Positions 1-11,783 of a stretch of DNA of 64,000 bases are shown piece by piece. Below the pieces are notes generated by a model. It was not told the DNA's origin and did no database searches. It saw only the letters and a list, made by a program, of their open reading frames with translations. The position numbers were made by a program, and so were the translations under genes. Positions within the stretch are counted from its first letter, which is position 1. Every line of letters begins with the position of its first letter. Source of the stretch: Phytophthora quininea (lineage: Eukaryota > Oomycota > Peronosporomycetes > Peronosporales > Peronosporaceae); contig JAAVTG010000117.1 of assembly GCA_011947345.1 (NCBI GenBank), positions 186,001 to 250,000 of the forward strand. Reading direction: 5' to 3'.

Positions 1-90
1 GGCGGCGGCCTTGGCGGCTTCGTCGTAGATGGGGACATTGTCGGCTCCCTTGGGCGTGGTGGCCTCCGAGTAGACGGGGTCCGTTTGCAT
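1..90 (-). CDS. 5' end of an unrecognised protein-coding gene, cut by the window edge
   Basis: Reading leftward from an ATG at 90-88 gives 30 codons without a stop, beginning MQTDPVYSEATTPKG and ending in an Ala/Lys-rich stretch at the edge. Third codon positions are mostly C or G, unlike the AT-richer mobile elements further right, which suggests a normal host gene. There is no signal peptide and no recognisable domain in this short piece. The start is the first in-frame ATG. Function unknown. Confidence 0.5.
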   Translation of the reverse strand, partial: MQTDPVYSEATTPKGADNVPIYDEAAKAAA

Positions 91-754
91 GACTGGTGCT
101 TGGAGTGGCAAGCAGGAGTTGTCTTGAGCTTGCGCTGGCGAAATGGACAATGAGTTGTGCGCGTGTATGAACTGTAGGTCGTTTGGCGACTAGCTTTTGT
201 GTGGATCCCTCGGTGAGAGCATGCATATCCTTCTGGGGTTTGTCGTGAGCAGCCCCGAGGTGAGGATGATGCAGAAGTGGACAATCCGAGCGATTGTGCT
301 GGTTGGATATCAACGTCAAATCGGAGTAAACGGTTTTATGTAGACAGCTATGACGCAATCAATTCGATCTGGTAAAACATTACAACAAAAACACAAACAT
401 ATTGGTTTCTTAAAAGAAAGCCAGTGACCACTGTTGGTGAGTGTTGATACCAACCTTTGGACTTTTCCGTTTGGTGATGTCTAAGAAATGTCGCCGCTTC
501 TCAGCCAATGGGAGCTGCGGATAGCATTTTGACCATTCCTGGGACTCCTTCATTTGACGGAGTCTACGAATGAGTCCTAAATATCGGAAAATTAAGTACC
601 AACCTCTGGCTTCGAGTCGAAGTTCATTTCGAAGAGTCTGCTGCCGATCACGTCGCAATGTGGTACTAATGACCGTCGATCGTGTCGTGCACGAGAAATT
701 CCAAGCAAGAAACGCACCGGAAGGAGTGGGGACGGTCGTCTCGATCTCTCAAGC
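91..754. other. Upstream and intergenic DNA, no supported gene
   Basis: Probably the 5' flank of the minus-strand gene at the left edge and the degraded upstream part of the ankyrin-like copy that follows. Short open frames around 410-908 exist on both strands, but none shows a domain or a convincing start. Confidence 0.4.
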
Positions 755-2711
755 GTGTGGTTTGAGTCCCGTTGGAATCGAGGGCTACAAGCTGCAGAGA
801 GTCGTTCCTGGAGTGTGGGGAAGTTGGTGCATACAGAGCCTCATTACCGTCGATACCAGTTTTGCTTGGCTCTCGTTGCAGCTGCTCATCGACCAGACCG
901 AGTTTTGATTGTGCGGCTATTGAAGCAGTTCGCAGACTGCCCCATTGACAAGAGAGTGATTGCCGAAGTAGCTGTCGGTGGTCACTTGTGGCTATTGCAA
1001 TTGCTTGAGGAAGTTCGAGGTACCATTCGTTGGGGAAAGTCCTGCTTGGTGCACGCTGCAACGAGCCGGCACTGGGACCTGATGCGGTGGCTGAATCTAC
1101 GTGCCAGCTCCCAGAGATCAAGGGTGAAGAGCAACAAGCTAATACAAGCAGCGATCTCCCAAGGCGACCTCAAACAAGTGAAATTGTTGATCGCCAAGGG
1201 TTTTGCGGGTTCAGAGCGTATCGATCTGCCACATGACACTCCAAAGGAGTTGCTGCAATATCTGGATCAACGCTATGGACCCCAGATACCAGCACTTGGT
1301 CCTTTGGCACTTGAGCGTCCCGCAAGAACGGGAGATATCGAGCTAGTGCGGTGGGCAGCATATCACTACAGTACAGCTAATACTGATACACGCACTTCCC
1401 GCGCTTACGCTGCAGCGTTGAACAGTGCTGCCGTGTATGGCCACCAATTGATAGTGCAGTGGCTGATCTCCCGAATGGAAGAGCTGAGCTTTGCAACACG
1501 TCTGTCCACAGTCGTATCTGCTGCGTCAAAAGCGGCAAGCTTAACGTCGTCCAGTGGTTGTACAACAAATGTGGGAATGATCCGAACGCTGATCTCTATC
1601 GAGGCCAAGTAACATTTGTCAGTATGGACACTGTGGCTTCCAATGAACACCTCAAGACACTTCAGTTCCTGCATCTTGTTGACGGATCACTCCAAGAGCG
1701 AGGAATCGTTTGAGATGCACAGCGAATGCTATGAACGACGTAGCAGCTAATGGTCATTTGGATGTCGTCAAGTGGTTGCACGAAAACCGCCGCGAGGGAC
1801 GCACGACTGCTGCTATGGACAACGCCTCGATAAATGGCCATTTGAACGTCGAGTGGCTGCATGATAATTGCAGCGAAGGATGTACGTCAGCTGCTATCGG
1901 TGGGGCAGCAGGCAAAGGTCATTTCGATCTGGTGCGATGGCTGTGCGCCAATCGATCGACACGAGTTACCATGGTGACCGTACAGAAAGTGGTAAGTCTC
2001 GTATTCCACACGGGCAAGAAGCCTTCGAAGTCTTGCCAATGTCGACAAACAGACCCACCGGCTTCGTTCATTGAGCAGCAGATCTCAGTTCTTGACTTGC
2101 TGCTATCACGATGTTCGGAAGAGTGGTCGACATGCAGCAGCCAGTGGGAATTTGCCCGTGATGCAATGGCTGAACACCCACATCAAGCCGAGAGAATTGT
2201 ATTCACACGCATATGAAGGAGCGCGTATGCGTACGTGCTGCTCATCGAAAGCGATGGATTCCGCTGCACATTGGGGGAGATTGGATATCGTCAAGTGGCT
2301 CAAGAAAAACTGCTTTGAAGTAAACACAAACGAGGCCATGGCACAAGCTGCGGCAAATGGGCATTTGGAAACGGTCAAGTGATTGTATAAAAGTCACCAG
2401 GAAAGTTGTTGGCATTGGGTCTACCCCGTAATGATCAAGTTGATGCTGACCGCGCATTCAGCTGTGCTTGTGGCGCCGTTATCGGCGGCTCAAGTCGGCT
2501 ACTCAATGCCCGGCCTGGTCATCTACCAGTGATTCGGTGGCTTCTTACGACATTTCCCGAGCTACACGCCCTGAAGGATATTCATTCCATTGTTCGTTAC
2601 TCTGAATTCGAGGTGATTCTCTACCTCCATGCGCACTGTGTTCTTGATTACGAGATTTTGAGAGTCGAATGGATCGAGAAGACATCACGAGACAATCTAT
2701 GCGAGCGCTAG
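755..2711 (+). pseudogene. Ankyrin-like repeat family protein, degenerate copy A
   Basis: The coding signal hops between frames: 755-1612, then about 1459-1713, 1710-2060, 2071-2382 and 2406-2711. At least four frameshifts or deletions are needed. The pieces carry the family's hallmarks: an N-terminal VGKLVHTEPHY motif, then repeats of about 27 residues of the type GHLDVVKWLHENR...AMDxA, a Cys-rich CQCRQTDPP spacer, and a C-terminal FEVILYLHAHC block. The same order is seen in the copy at 17922-18962. Ankyrin-type repeats bind proteins; no enzymatic role is visible. The region before 755 is too degraded to place the original start. Confidence 0.75.
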
Positions 2712-3205
2712 AGAGCGCGAGGGTTACTCGTTCACGAACCTCGCCATGCCAATGGCAATAAGTGGAGATCGAGCTAAAATTCTCCAGACTGTACAAGCTA
2801 TCAGAGAGTGATCAAGAAGCTTCAGGTCACGACAAACTCTGGATGCAGTTGATGGTGCATTAGATGCGATCAATATAGCTTTTCAGCAGCGAAATTGTCC
2901 AGACGGAAAAGGTAACACAAGGGCGGCTGCAAATAAGCACAGCTTTGACGAATACTTCGACGTGTTGCTTGATAATATATTGGCAGTCCAACATGCCAAT
3001 TTGGCACTGCTGCCAGTATTTTGCTGTCGAATGATAAAAAGTGTTGCCGAGAATATTAGTTTGGAAAGGCTTTCTTCGGTCAAAGATGATGGCAGGACCT
3101 CGGCAGCCTGGCAACTCGAAGACAATGACGAGGACAACGAGGACAACAAGGACGACGATAACGTGGCGCCGCCAGGGTATGATGAAGTTCCGACAAGATA
3201 TTTCC
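2712..3205. other. Degraded upstream part of the CRN-like gene
   Basis: Open frames on both strands overlap here without a recognisable domain. An acidic Asp/Glu/Asn tract encoded near 3115-3160 could be a linker of the CRN-like protein that follows. The LFLAK-type N-terminus expected of a Crinkler was not found. Confidence 0.3.
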
Positions 3206-5052
3206 ATGGATCCCCCATACCCACACTCGATGTTTTACGTCCGTGATTGCTACCCGACTTACTACGACCATACCGTTGGTCTACTACTAAGACGCGCGCA
3301 CTATGTCACGATCACTGGGACGCCTGGTAAGTTTTGGACGATGGTAGTTGCTACTCCGAAATGCTAACACTTTTTGATCGTAGGCATTGGCAAGTCTCTC
3401 TTCTTAGTGTACTTCTTTAGGCGCTATCGCCTACAGTTCAAGGCCAACACAGTCATCGTGGCCTCGTATGTGAAAGATGGGCTCTCATCCAAGCTGAGAG
3501 AAGTGGCGGTGTGGAAGCCAGGCGAGACTAAACCGCAGACGGAGTCAAGCAGCTCTGTCAGAATGGGTGATCTTATCCAGGCAAGCAAGAGATTCGCAGG
3601 GGAGAAGGTTATTTTCCTGGCTGATGGACCGCCGGACATGCCCCCGTGGGTACCAAAACTGTGATATTCACAAGCCTAAACGAGGGCTGGTTCGGCAAAA
3701 TTGACAAGAGCAATCTGTTCCCAATACTGATCATGCCGCTATGGAATGTCGCTGACCTCCGAACGGTCGCCCATGAACTCGGTTTAAAGCTCTTGCATGC
3801 CGACACGGAAGCAGCAAGCAGTGCAACGGAATCGGTGGTACCGCTTGTTGAGGGTCGATTTCGAATTTCCGGTGGCATGGCTCGGGAATGTCTGGATGTA
3901 GATCCAGAATTCCTCGATAAGCGTCAAACCAAGATTGTGAACACGATTCGCCAGTTCCAAAATCTCGAATATGTGGAGCGCACTATCGAGAGGAAAGACA
4001 ACGAAAAGAAACACCACCGGATTTGTCACCACGAACCACTTGCAGACAACTGGCGGGAATATACCGTCACGACCTCCGGATTTGTGGAACACTTGCTGGT
4101 GGAGCGATTTCAACATATTACCGACTACAAGCAGAGTGAAATTCTCATGGCTTTCGCGGGTAATAACGCTGCTGCTTCGCTTCGAGGAACTCTGTTTGAA
4201 AAGAAGGTGCACGATCTTTTAGTAGATGGAGAAAAGGTTAAAGCACGCAGGATGGATGAAAAGGATGAGTCCAGGGGATCTGATGAAAAGGACGAGTCCA
4301 GGGGATCTGGTGATGACGGGCCAAAGGCTTTCACCAACATGTTCACCCAGTGGATGGATAAAATGACAAAGCAGAAGCCAACGGAGATTGTGTTGTTTTC
4401 GACAGAAGCATCGGCATCTGTTCACAAGGATGAACGCTACTGCTACTTTGACGATGAGTTCTCGACCGAAACGCTAGTTGGGGGCCCGTACTTTGTCCCA
4501 CGAGCGAAGAACTTTGCGGTGATCGACTTTTTATTATCACAAGAAACGTTCCGCGCTGAGAATGTTTCAAATGACGATAGCTCGGACGCATCCTGTCAGC
4601 GGAGAAGGTGTTCTAAACGTACTGAATCGGCTCAAGCTATTGGACACGGTGTGGAATGATCCAAGAAAGGCTGCGCTCATTTTTGCCGTACCGAAGGAAA
4701 TCGTGGTCAGCTTTGGACACCAAGAGATCATTCTCGACACCGCAAATGATGGTGACAGGGTGGGACAGCTTAGAGATATTGGGCCTAAAAGAGGCTACCT
4801 TGAATTCCCTCCCGGGCCCGATTCTAACGATTGGCGACCTCCAAAAGGCTGTGGATGATGCGGGGAAATCCACCACAAACGAACATCGCGAAAGGAATAT
4901 CCTACACGTTTCTGCGATCGGTACTAGCAGAGCACAAACTGAAGAAGACAGACCCAGAGTTGAAAAAACTGCTGAACACCATTCCTCAATTTGTGTGGGG
5001 TGTGGATATTGGGTTTGACATCACTCAAAAAGTGGTGCTGGATGACTTGTGA
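3206..5052 (+). pseudogene. Crinkler (CRN)-type effector C-terminal region with P-loop ATPase, broken
   Basis: After the block FYVRDCYPTYYDH comes ITGTPGIGKSLF, a Walker A P-loop (GxxGxGKS) typical of the NTPase domain of CRN/RHS-like effectors. The P-loop is split by a 57-bp intron (3327-3383) with GTAAGT donor, CTAAC branch point and TAG acceptor, phase 1. The coding signal then shifts frame near 3645, runs about 300 codons with an acidic duplicated DEKDESRGS linker, shifts again near 4600 and near 4800, and ends with IPQFVWGVDIGF before a stop at 5050. CRN proteins are host-directed effectors of plant-pathogenic oomycetes; here neither the secretion/translocation N-terminus nor an intact frame is present, so a functional product is unlikely. 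A related tail lies at 14623-14807. Confidence 0.72.
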
Positions 5053-5480
5053 GATGCTCGAGGCCCATTTTCTAAGGACACTTCTGACACCACAGCGACT
5101 TCCGTTCCTTCAACAATAGCTCTCCAATTGTCGGAGCTTCAAACCAGTAAAAATAAAAATAAAAGTGTAGTCACAGCCAAATCTCAACGTTCGTGCTTAA
5201 AATGGTTTCATTCAGTCCGAACCCCCATCTTCTTCCAGACACCAAACGTCGATAGTAGCTGCTTCTCGATGCCGATTGTGCGTCCTTCGTACACCACTTT
5301 TCCTAATCGTTTTCCTCTTGCCCCAAAGGCAAATCTTGTGTCCGATCTGTGTGGAAACTGTTTGCTTGTCACGCGGCCGCAGTGTATACTACTCGATTCT
5401 GTCGTTCGTGAACTTGTTGAAAACTTGTGGCTCGGGCGACTCGCCATATTCCCCAAGACCTTGCCTAGCTGACCTATGTA
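5053..5480. other. Intergenic, no supported gene
   Basis: An 82-codon minus-strand frame (5456-5208) and a 114-codon plus-strand frame overlap, and neither shows a domain, signal peptide or homology to anything else in the window. Confidence 0.35.
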
Positions 5481-7149
5481 TTACGACTCTCGACTTTGCT
5501 TCAATACTGCGTTTGGCCAGTCAATTACGTGCTGGATTTGAAGCTTTTCTTCCACCCATGCAACAATTTCTGGACAATCTCGTTTTGTGGAGATATTCTT
5601 GATCGCTTCTAGCTCGCCACACGCGTAGTTAAATGAACTGTGTGCACGAAGACGCATCGCAACCTCAAAATCGACACAAGTAATCGCATCTTTCGAAGTC
5701 TCTTTAATCGGGAGTTTGCTGCAGTTTTCAACGATCCACCGAATCACCGGTAAATGTGCATGACGAACTACGGAAATGTGACGACCTCTGATAGAGTATT
5801 CGCTAGTAGCGCTGTTGAACGCTTGGGAGTACATCCCTCGGTTCGGTTTTCGTGGAGCCACCGGACAATGTCGAGTCGACCAGTAGTTACAGCTTCGTTC
5901 ATCGCCGTAGTAGAACACCCGGCGCTGGTGTTCTTATGTAGCTACTTGACGACACCCAAGTGGCCGTTTGCTGCGGCTTTATGCGTTGCCGCCTTTGCCC
6001 AACCTGCTTTCGTGTATAAACGCAACCACTCAAGTCGCTTTAGATCGCCAGTGGCAGCAGCAAAGTCCATTGCTTCAGTTGAACAGCTTTTCGACCGATT
6101 TGAATACAGATACTCCAACAGTATGAACTGTTTTTCCTGGACTTCTTTCGAGTTGTCGGCTTTGAGACCTGCTTGATCAACGACGCGGTCCATCGCTGCA
6201 GTCGTGCACCTACCAGAGCGATGTTTTCCAACCACTTCCATGTGGCCGAAGTGTGCAGAACGATAGCAGACGTCGTACAACCTTCAGATCGGTTGGCATG
6301 CAACCATTGCACAACATTCAAATGTCCAAGTTCAGCGGCGTTGTCCATGGCCCAAGTCGTGTATTTCAGATATTTACTGGCCTTCTCTTTCGTCGTCGAA
6401 AGAACTTGAGCACGTCCAGATTCCCGCTCTGCGTTGCGATGTCCATGACAGTCATGTTGTGTCCATCCTGGCAGATTTCTCTCTCGCAGAGTTGAGAACC
6501 AGAGGATTTATCATGCAGCCACTCAACGACATTTAAATGACCACCTTTCGCCGCTGAAAACATCATTTGGGATACCTCTGCGGGCTCAAGTTCACGCCTA
6601 CGTACGAAAAGCCAATGTACGACTTCCGGATGACCAAACTCACAGAACCGCACTAACGACGTCGCATACGTGCTCCTTGTTTCATACATCGGCATCCACT
6701 CGGAATCGATCCACTTCATGAAGTCGAGATCTCCATGCCCAGCTGCGTGAACAAATTCTTGTTTGACGATCTCCTCTCCTCGTCTCCTACGATCTCATTT
6801 TCCAGCAGAAAACGCGCGATTGAAGTAACTACATCCGTTTTTGGATCGAAGAAGACTGAAGAGTCCGTGTGGTTCGCTCTAACTCCACGAGCAAACAGCA
6901 ACTTAAGTTGTTCCAAGTTGTTCTGACTAGCTGCAGCACGCACAAGCTGAGTCTCCCAGCCATCCGAACAAGGGACGCGTACCACACAACATCCCAGTTT
7001 GTTTCTTGCTGCAAACACTCGGCAGTTTCCCACTGAATATTTCTCAAAGGTCGATCTTCCTCCAATATCTCAAGCACCCAGAGTTTGCCTTGAGCTGCAG
7101 CTTCTTGTATCACTGTCTGGTGGATCGGGTAGTCTGGAAAATGGTCCAA
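5481..7149 (-). pseudogene. Ankyrin-like repeat family protein, degenerate copy B
   Basis: Read leftward, the pieces are 7149-6950 (DYPIHQTVIQEAAAQGKLWVLEILEEDR), 6965-6716, 6719-6366, 6348-6240, 6230-5942 and 5918-5481. They are joined only across several frameshifts and stops. Repeats such as [19 protein letters not shown] and [11 protein letters not shown] match copies A and D, as does the terminal FEVAMRLRAHSSFNY block. The N-terminal VxKLVHTEPHY motif is missing or degraded. It is convergent with the CRN remnant on the other strand. A pseudogene of the same family is the only reading that explains all six pieces. Confidence 0.75.
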
Positions 7150-7385
7150 CGTTCGTTGAACTGTTTGACCTCCACCAGAGATGGCTCGGAGCAGTGGTTG
7201 CGGGAACAGCCACAGCCATAGTGGGGCTCACTGTCTGCGACCAATAGCTGTATCGCTGGCTTTAGGGGGGCTCCAGAAGGGCTCATTCTGCGGCTCTAGG
7301 GATCGAGAGGTTGCCGTCATTAAACAAACGTTATTCTGCACACGTCGCAGACAATGATCATTGGCTGAAATTCTTCAAGAAGTTT

Positions 7386-9686
7386 CATTTGCAAACTGAT
7401 GGAGGAGCGCTGGGGCTTCTTGGCGCCATGGCTGGACGCGTTTCGCGGAAGGGGAATCAAGTTCTGCTACCCAAGAGAGGAGTCGAATATCTGGAGCTCC
7501 GAACATCGTCGTCTGGTGATCGCTGTGCCCTGAAGAAAAGTTATTGCCTCACCACAGAAGCCATTTCGAAAGTATTGGAAGTCTCGGGACGCCTTGGCGC
7601 TCTTGGCAGCAGTAGAGCGAGTGGATAAGAATGCGTGGAAATTTCTTCTCTCTAGATATTGTGGAGTGAATTTAGGCACTGATGGAGAAGAACTCTTTGA
7701 ACTGGACATTCCAGTGCGCTACTTTCTTGAGATTGACCAACGAGGAGCGGAGACGTACAGGTTTAAGAAAATGGTGCACGAAACTCCTTTACTACTGTGG
7801 CATCTCTCAGCGAGAGAATCGAAGCGAGGGGTACTTGGATACATTGCAGAAGATTGCTGCTTTGGACAGCAGTTTTACGAATGACAGTAGTGGAGTGGAC
7901 ATTCAAATTCCAATTCGACTGATGTATTGGCGGAGGGTAGATGAACTCTGTGGAGAGGCGCTCGGATCAGGCACTAGAGACGAACTTGCAGCTATTATGG
8001 CAGCTGAACGAGAGATCAAAAAGCAGTGGGAAGACTACAACAGGCTCCACTCGGGACTACACATTCCGCCGGGAACGCTGCAATGCACGTTTGTGCTCGA
8101 ACCGATGCTGGCAAGCCTCGAATCGGCATCGCTGACGGCTCAGAGCATACAGATGATACAGCGGATGATGCGTGAGAATGTTTGGTTCTCGCAACTCGAT
8201 CTGCACGTGGACTTTCGCGAAGATCTGACTTGTGACGATCGGAAATTGGTGAGTGTTTTTGGACAATTCATGAGGAATGTATTTGCTAAAACACCTCGGG
8301 CTTCTGAACTAGCTAGCACGAGCTACTATCCGTTGAGTGACGATGGCAATGGGCCAAATTCGTTGCAGTTGGGTTCGGTTCATTTATCATTTAGTAGCGA
8401 GGTGGCACCCCAAGACGTTGAGGCAGTTTTCTCTGCTATGGTTTTTAATCAAACGACCAAGAAGATTTCAGTCAATATGCGCGAACTATCAAGTATACGA
8501 AACACAGCCGAAAGTTGGAAATGGCTGGCTTACGGTATCTTCTCGAAGCGAGCACGGAGATACTCGGCAGTTGAAGCGATTGAGATCATGGAGATCGTAA
8601 CAATGAGTGCAGAAGATATGGAAGCATTCGCAGCTGTCGTGAATTCCAACCGTCCAGAAGAAGAGCTGTTTGGTAGCTCCCAGGCAATCTCGGCAGTCGC
8701 ACTGCTACACTGAAACCTAGTGCTTCAATCCGCTGGGAATTTACTGCTCGAGGGCTTCCTAAACGAAGCTCTGATCTGATAGTGTTTGAGACGCTTATTG
8801 AGAATGTTCGAGCGTTCAGTGACGATGGAGAAAGCGAGTTCGTAGAGGTTATGATTCCAGGTTTAGGCCGATGCCAAGTTCGGCGTGAAGATTTGGCCTT
8901 TGATGAGCCCAGTGGGGTAGAAGCGACCATGCCCGGGTTAATCTCGCTTCAGCTTGCGTTTAGCAACTCTGACTGTGAGTGTGATTACAGTGGGTTACCG
9001 AGGTTTCTTGAGACTGTTGGAAAGTCTTTAAAGTCGCTGGAAACAAATGACCTAGACCCCCTCAACTGCATCGAATCGAGCCGGAGATGAAGCAGCATTG
9101 GGCTCTTCGAAGCTGTCCCAATTTGCGATATCTGGCATTAGACGACAATGTTTTTGTTGGTGTTGACCTCAATTTTGACGACTACCACAGAATAGGCAGG
9201 CCTCTTCCATCACTAACTTTAAGCTGGTACGATGATGTCAAAGCACTTGTGGCGCAGTTGAGCAACACGAATGATCCGCTGAGTCAGTGCGTCCAAAAGG
9301 TGCGCATTGACACTTGCCCTCACGATGAGGAGGTGGATCAATCGGCCAAGGTAGCGACCGCACTTCTGGAGATGCTCGAATTGAATCAAACTCTGGAACA
9401 CCTCGAGGTCGTCGCTACGCCCAATTATTTCCAGTACTTCGACGCCTTGCGCAAGCACCATCTCACGATACTGAAACGAGTACGTGATCCGCCAGCGAAG
9501 GAGAACAAACTCGCGTTTCTGAGCGTGATGTCGAGTGGCAATAGCTGTTCGCAGCCGAAAAGGCAAAGACCAGCAAAGTCTCAGACGAGGCCACTTCCAG
9601 ACCTCACCCAAGCTCTCGTTCGTGAAATCTTCACGTTTGCCTCGACACCCATCACAAGGCGAGTTTTCTTCTACAAAAGAACATAA
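7386..9686 (+). pseudogene. Oomycete leucine-rich, LRR-like family protein, multiply frameshifted
   Basis: The coding signal begins around LMEERWGFLAPWLDAF (7396), passes through frames at 7594-7700, 7682-8713 (about 340 codons), 8700-9060 and 9040-9686, and ends at a stop at 9684. At least four frame changes are required. The C-terminal third carries leucine-rich patterns (CPNLRYLALDDN, LTLSWYDDVKAL, MLELNQTLEHLEVVATPN) and ends with a basic tail and an FTFASTPITRRVFF motif. A second, internally deleted copy on the minus strand at 35866-36262 shares MEERWGFLAP, NFDDYY and NRTLEYLEFLATP. The biochemical role is unknown. LRR-like intracellular proteins usually act in binding. Confidence 0.6.
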
Positions 9687-10370
9687 CGGTGGCCTGGAGC
9701 TCACGATAGCCTGATCAATATTTCCAACTGAAGGTATGAAGCAACACTGTGGTTTCCATTGCCCTGGTTTCATGGCCAAGTACCCCCTTTGGAAAAAAAA
9801 TCCCGTCCGTCGCTTTTTATCGTCGGCGGAAAACGATCTTTCTCATTAGCGGGAACGAGCTTGAGAATCTCTATCTACGATGCAATGACGTCTGATGATT
9901 TGTTAACCGTTCTGCCTTGGTCAATTTGGGTATCCAATGCAGCTGCGCCGTAAACACCGCAAACTCAATGCGAGACTGCTGGGTCGTTTCTTTGGAATTT
10001 AATGCGATGCTTCAAACACCTCTCGTAGGGTCTTCGCAAAGATTGCCGGAAGATACCTTTCCATGTTAGACATGCCTACGGCGACGACTTCGAAGTCAAC
10101 AGAGTGTGCGGTCGCGTTCCTGTGCTTTAGAATGATAACGTCGCGCCTGAACATTGTACTTCTGCCGAAATCAGTTTAACTATAAGCTAAAGCGTCACGT
10201 GGGTATGCTTATCAGGAACGCCAGGATTAAAGCAGAGGAGAACCTTGTTGCCCAAGTGAACGGACTTCGAAAGCACCCCAGTTTTCGTGAAAGCGGCAGC
10301 CCGAGAGGGACCAACCTGTACGAATGCCACTGTGGACTGTGAACGATGCACCAAAGTGCGACTACTAGAC
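9687..10370. other. No supported gene; possible faint continuation of leucine-rich sequence
   Basis: The phrase NELENLYLRCNDV is readable near 9860 and looks leucine-rich, but it is surrounded by stops. Nothing else could be supported. Confidence 0.25.
10190..10345 (+). repeat. Diverged direct repeat, copy 1 (partner 10612-10815)
   Basis: Shared landmarks in the same order in both copies are CCAGGATTAAAGCA, then CGAAAGCACCCC / TGAAAGCACTCCC, then CGTGAAAGCGGCAGC / CGTGGAAGCGGCAGC, then a CTGT...GTGTGGA-like block. The spacing differs because the second copy has gained a CA microsatellite. They flank a remnant of the membrane-protein gene's 3' end, so they may belong to the 3' region of that gene family. 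Confidence 0.45.
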
Positions 10371-10492
10371 GAGGATCTCCTCGAGAACGTGCGAGTGCAC
10401 TGCATTGAATTCCACAATAAACGACCCGGAACTTGAGAACAGTCTCGTGTCGACACTTACGGTGAGGTCGTCGCTAGATATGAGCCATGTCA
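10371..10492 (+). pseudogene. 3'-terminal fragment of a second copy of the membrane protein encoded at 15250-17585
   Basis: The frame EDLLENVRVHCIEFHNK, followed after a one-base shift by PELENSLVSTLTVRSSLDMSH, aligns residue by residue with the C-terminus of the 15250-17585 gene (EELLHSLRVQRIEFQRN, PEPDNSLVWTLTEASSVDMSH). Nothing upstream of it could be matched, so only the last 40 or so codons survive. Confidence 0.7.
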
Positions 10493-10611
10493 GAAATTCT
10501 AGTTGCTTCCTTTTGGAACTGACATCGAGCGGTTTACATGCCCGACAAACACTCATCTTCCAGGGAGGAGCTATTGGAAACCGGCACGACGAAGAGCAAG
10601 TCAAAAGACTG

Positions 10612-10815
10612 GTATCACATGAACATACTCATCAGGAGCACCAGGATTAAAGCAAACCACGATCTATTTTCCCGACCCCACACATCCCCACACACACACA
10701 CACACGCACACTGAAAGCACTCCCAACTATCGTGGAAGCGGCAGCTGCGGAGGAGGAAAAGGAAGACAACACGACTGTATCTGGCGCCTGAAATACCGGT
10801 GTGGAGTGTTGAAGG
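10612..10815 (+). repeat. Diverged direct repeat, copy 2 (partner 10190-10345)
   Basis: Same block order as copy 1. A (CA)n microsatellite of about 24 bases, with one G interruption, lies inside at roughly 10688-10712 and accounts for most of the length difference. Confidence 0.45.
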
Positions 10816-11107
10816 GCTTTCACTCAAAGCTGCCGCTGTAAAATGAATTTGACGATGGGATCAAACCGACGTTACGTAGTCGAGGAATGCTTTCACGTTT
10901 TCAGTGGTGTCCCTTGTGAATATCTGGAGACCAACGAGGAGATTGTTTTGGAACGGCCATCGATTCACTTACTCACGACAGGAGGTGTGTCAGTGGAAAA
11001 GATGCTCTGCTCCTCTTGCTTCGGCTGGAGCTGTTGGTCGTGCTGAAGAGGACTAAAGAGGACCCAGATGCGTTCATTTTTGACGTTAGGTGGTGTATTT
11101 CCACTAC

Positions 11108-11728
11108 CTAGTTTAGATCAGCTAAACTCAGCCGCTTTGGTGAGTTGCGGGCTTGAGTTTTGGCCCACCACACGGTGAAGCCTTTCCAAAGCACCCAGTT
11201 CTCGTGGTATTGGAGCATGCCCGGTGCCCCGTCCTTGCGAATCGTGTCGATATTCAGGTGCTTTCCCAAAGAGTTCGGGTCCCAGCCCCGACTTTTGATC
11301 GTCGCGTACGCATCGTCCAACAGCTTTTGTTTGTTGTTGCCAGCAGCCTTCCACATTTCCCAATTCTTGCCGGTGGGGTCGTTCGCCTTTAGCCAGGCCT
11401 TAAACTTGTGGTCGTCGAGAGTGTGCAACGTCTTGGTGTACAGGAACTTGTTGACGACTTGCTGCAGTTTCGGCGGTGCCGCGCGCTCCTCATCGTCATC
11501 GTCGGGTTCGTCGCCCCCATCTTCGGCGTCTGTATCCCCGTCATCGGCCGTCTTGCTGGATTGCAGCAGTTTCCTGGTTGGGGCGCCATCGATCGAACCG
11601 ACTAACTCTGGAGATGAGATTTCGGACGCAGTGGAAGTTTGCAACCGTTCGGAAGAAATCGCCGCGTCACTGCTTGACAAGGTGGCGACTGCGGCAAGCC
11701 CGGCAAGGAGAATGGCGACCGGTCGCAT
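11108..11728 (-). CDS. Secreted RxLR-type effector with variant RKLL motif and EER
   Basis: A single-exon gene of 206 codons, intact from ATG to stop. Residues 1-22 form a signal peptide (charged start, ILLAGLAAVATL core, SSSDA cleavage region). At about residue 51 comes TRKLLQ where the canonical motif would be RxLR, followed by an acidic run of Asp/Glu ending in EER at about residue 81. This spacing is standard for oomycete RxLR-EER proteins. The C-terminal effector half is rich in Trp/Tyr/Leu (EMWKAAGNNKQKLL, ENWVLWKGFTVWW), compatible with a WY-type helical fold. Such proteins are secreted by the pathogen and act on or in host cells; the target cannot be read from the sequence. An oomycete initiator lies about 40 bases upstream. 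The variant RKLL may weaken motif-based detection but does not break the frame. Confidence 0.85.
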   Translation of the reverse strand: MRPVAILLAGLAAVATLSSSDAAISSERLQTSTASEISSPELVGSIDGAPTRKLLQSSKTADDGDTDAEDGGDEPDDDDEERAAPPKLQQVVNKFLYTKTLHTLDDHKFKAWLKANDPTGKNWEMWKAAGNNKQKLLDDAYATIKSRGWDPNSLGKHLNIDTIRKDGAPGMLQYHENWVLWKGFTVWWAKTQARNSPKRLSLADLN

Positions 11729-11766
11729 GGAAGTCTTGAAGCTGAAGGGGGCTTGATCTTGGTTTG

Positions 11767-11783
11767 GAAAAATTGGAAGTGAG
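11767..11783 (-). promoter_or_regulatory. Oomycete initiator (Inr) of the RxLR gene
   Basis: On the minus strand the sequence reads GCTCACTTCCAATTTTT, a close match to the oomycete transcription-start consensus GCTCATTYYNCAWTTT. It ends 39 bases before the ATG at 11728, which gives a plausible short 5' leader. Confidence 0.7.

Noticed and set aside
9219..9779. 186-codon minus-strand frame
   Set aside because: Antisense of the leucine-rich family coding sequence, with no domain.
11160..11756. 198-codon plus-strand frame with hydrophobic and Ser-rich stretches
   Set aside because: Exact antisense of the RxLR gene; the Ser and Pro runs mirror the effector's acidic region.
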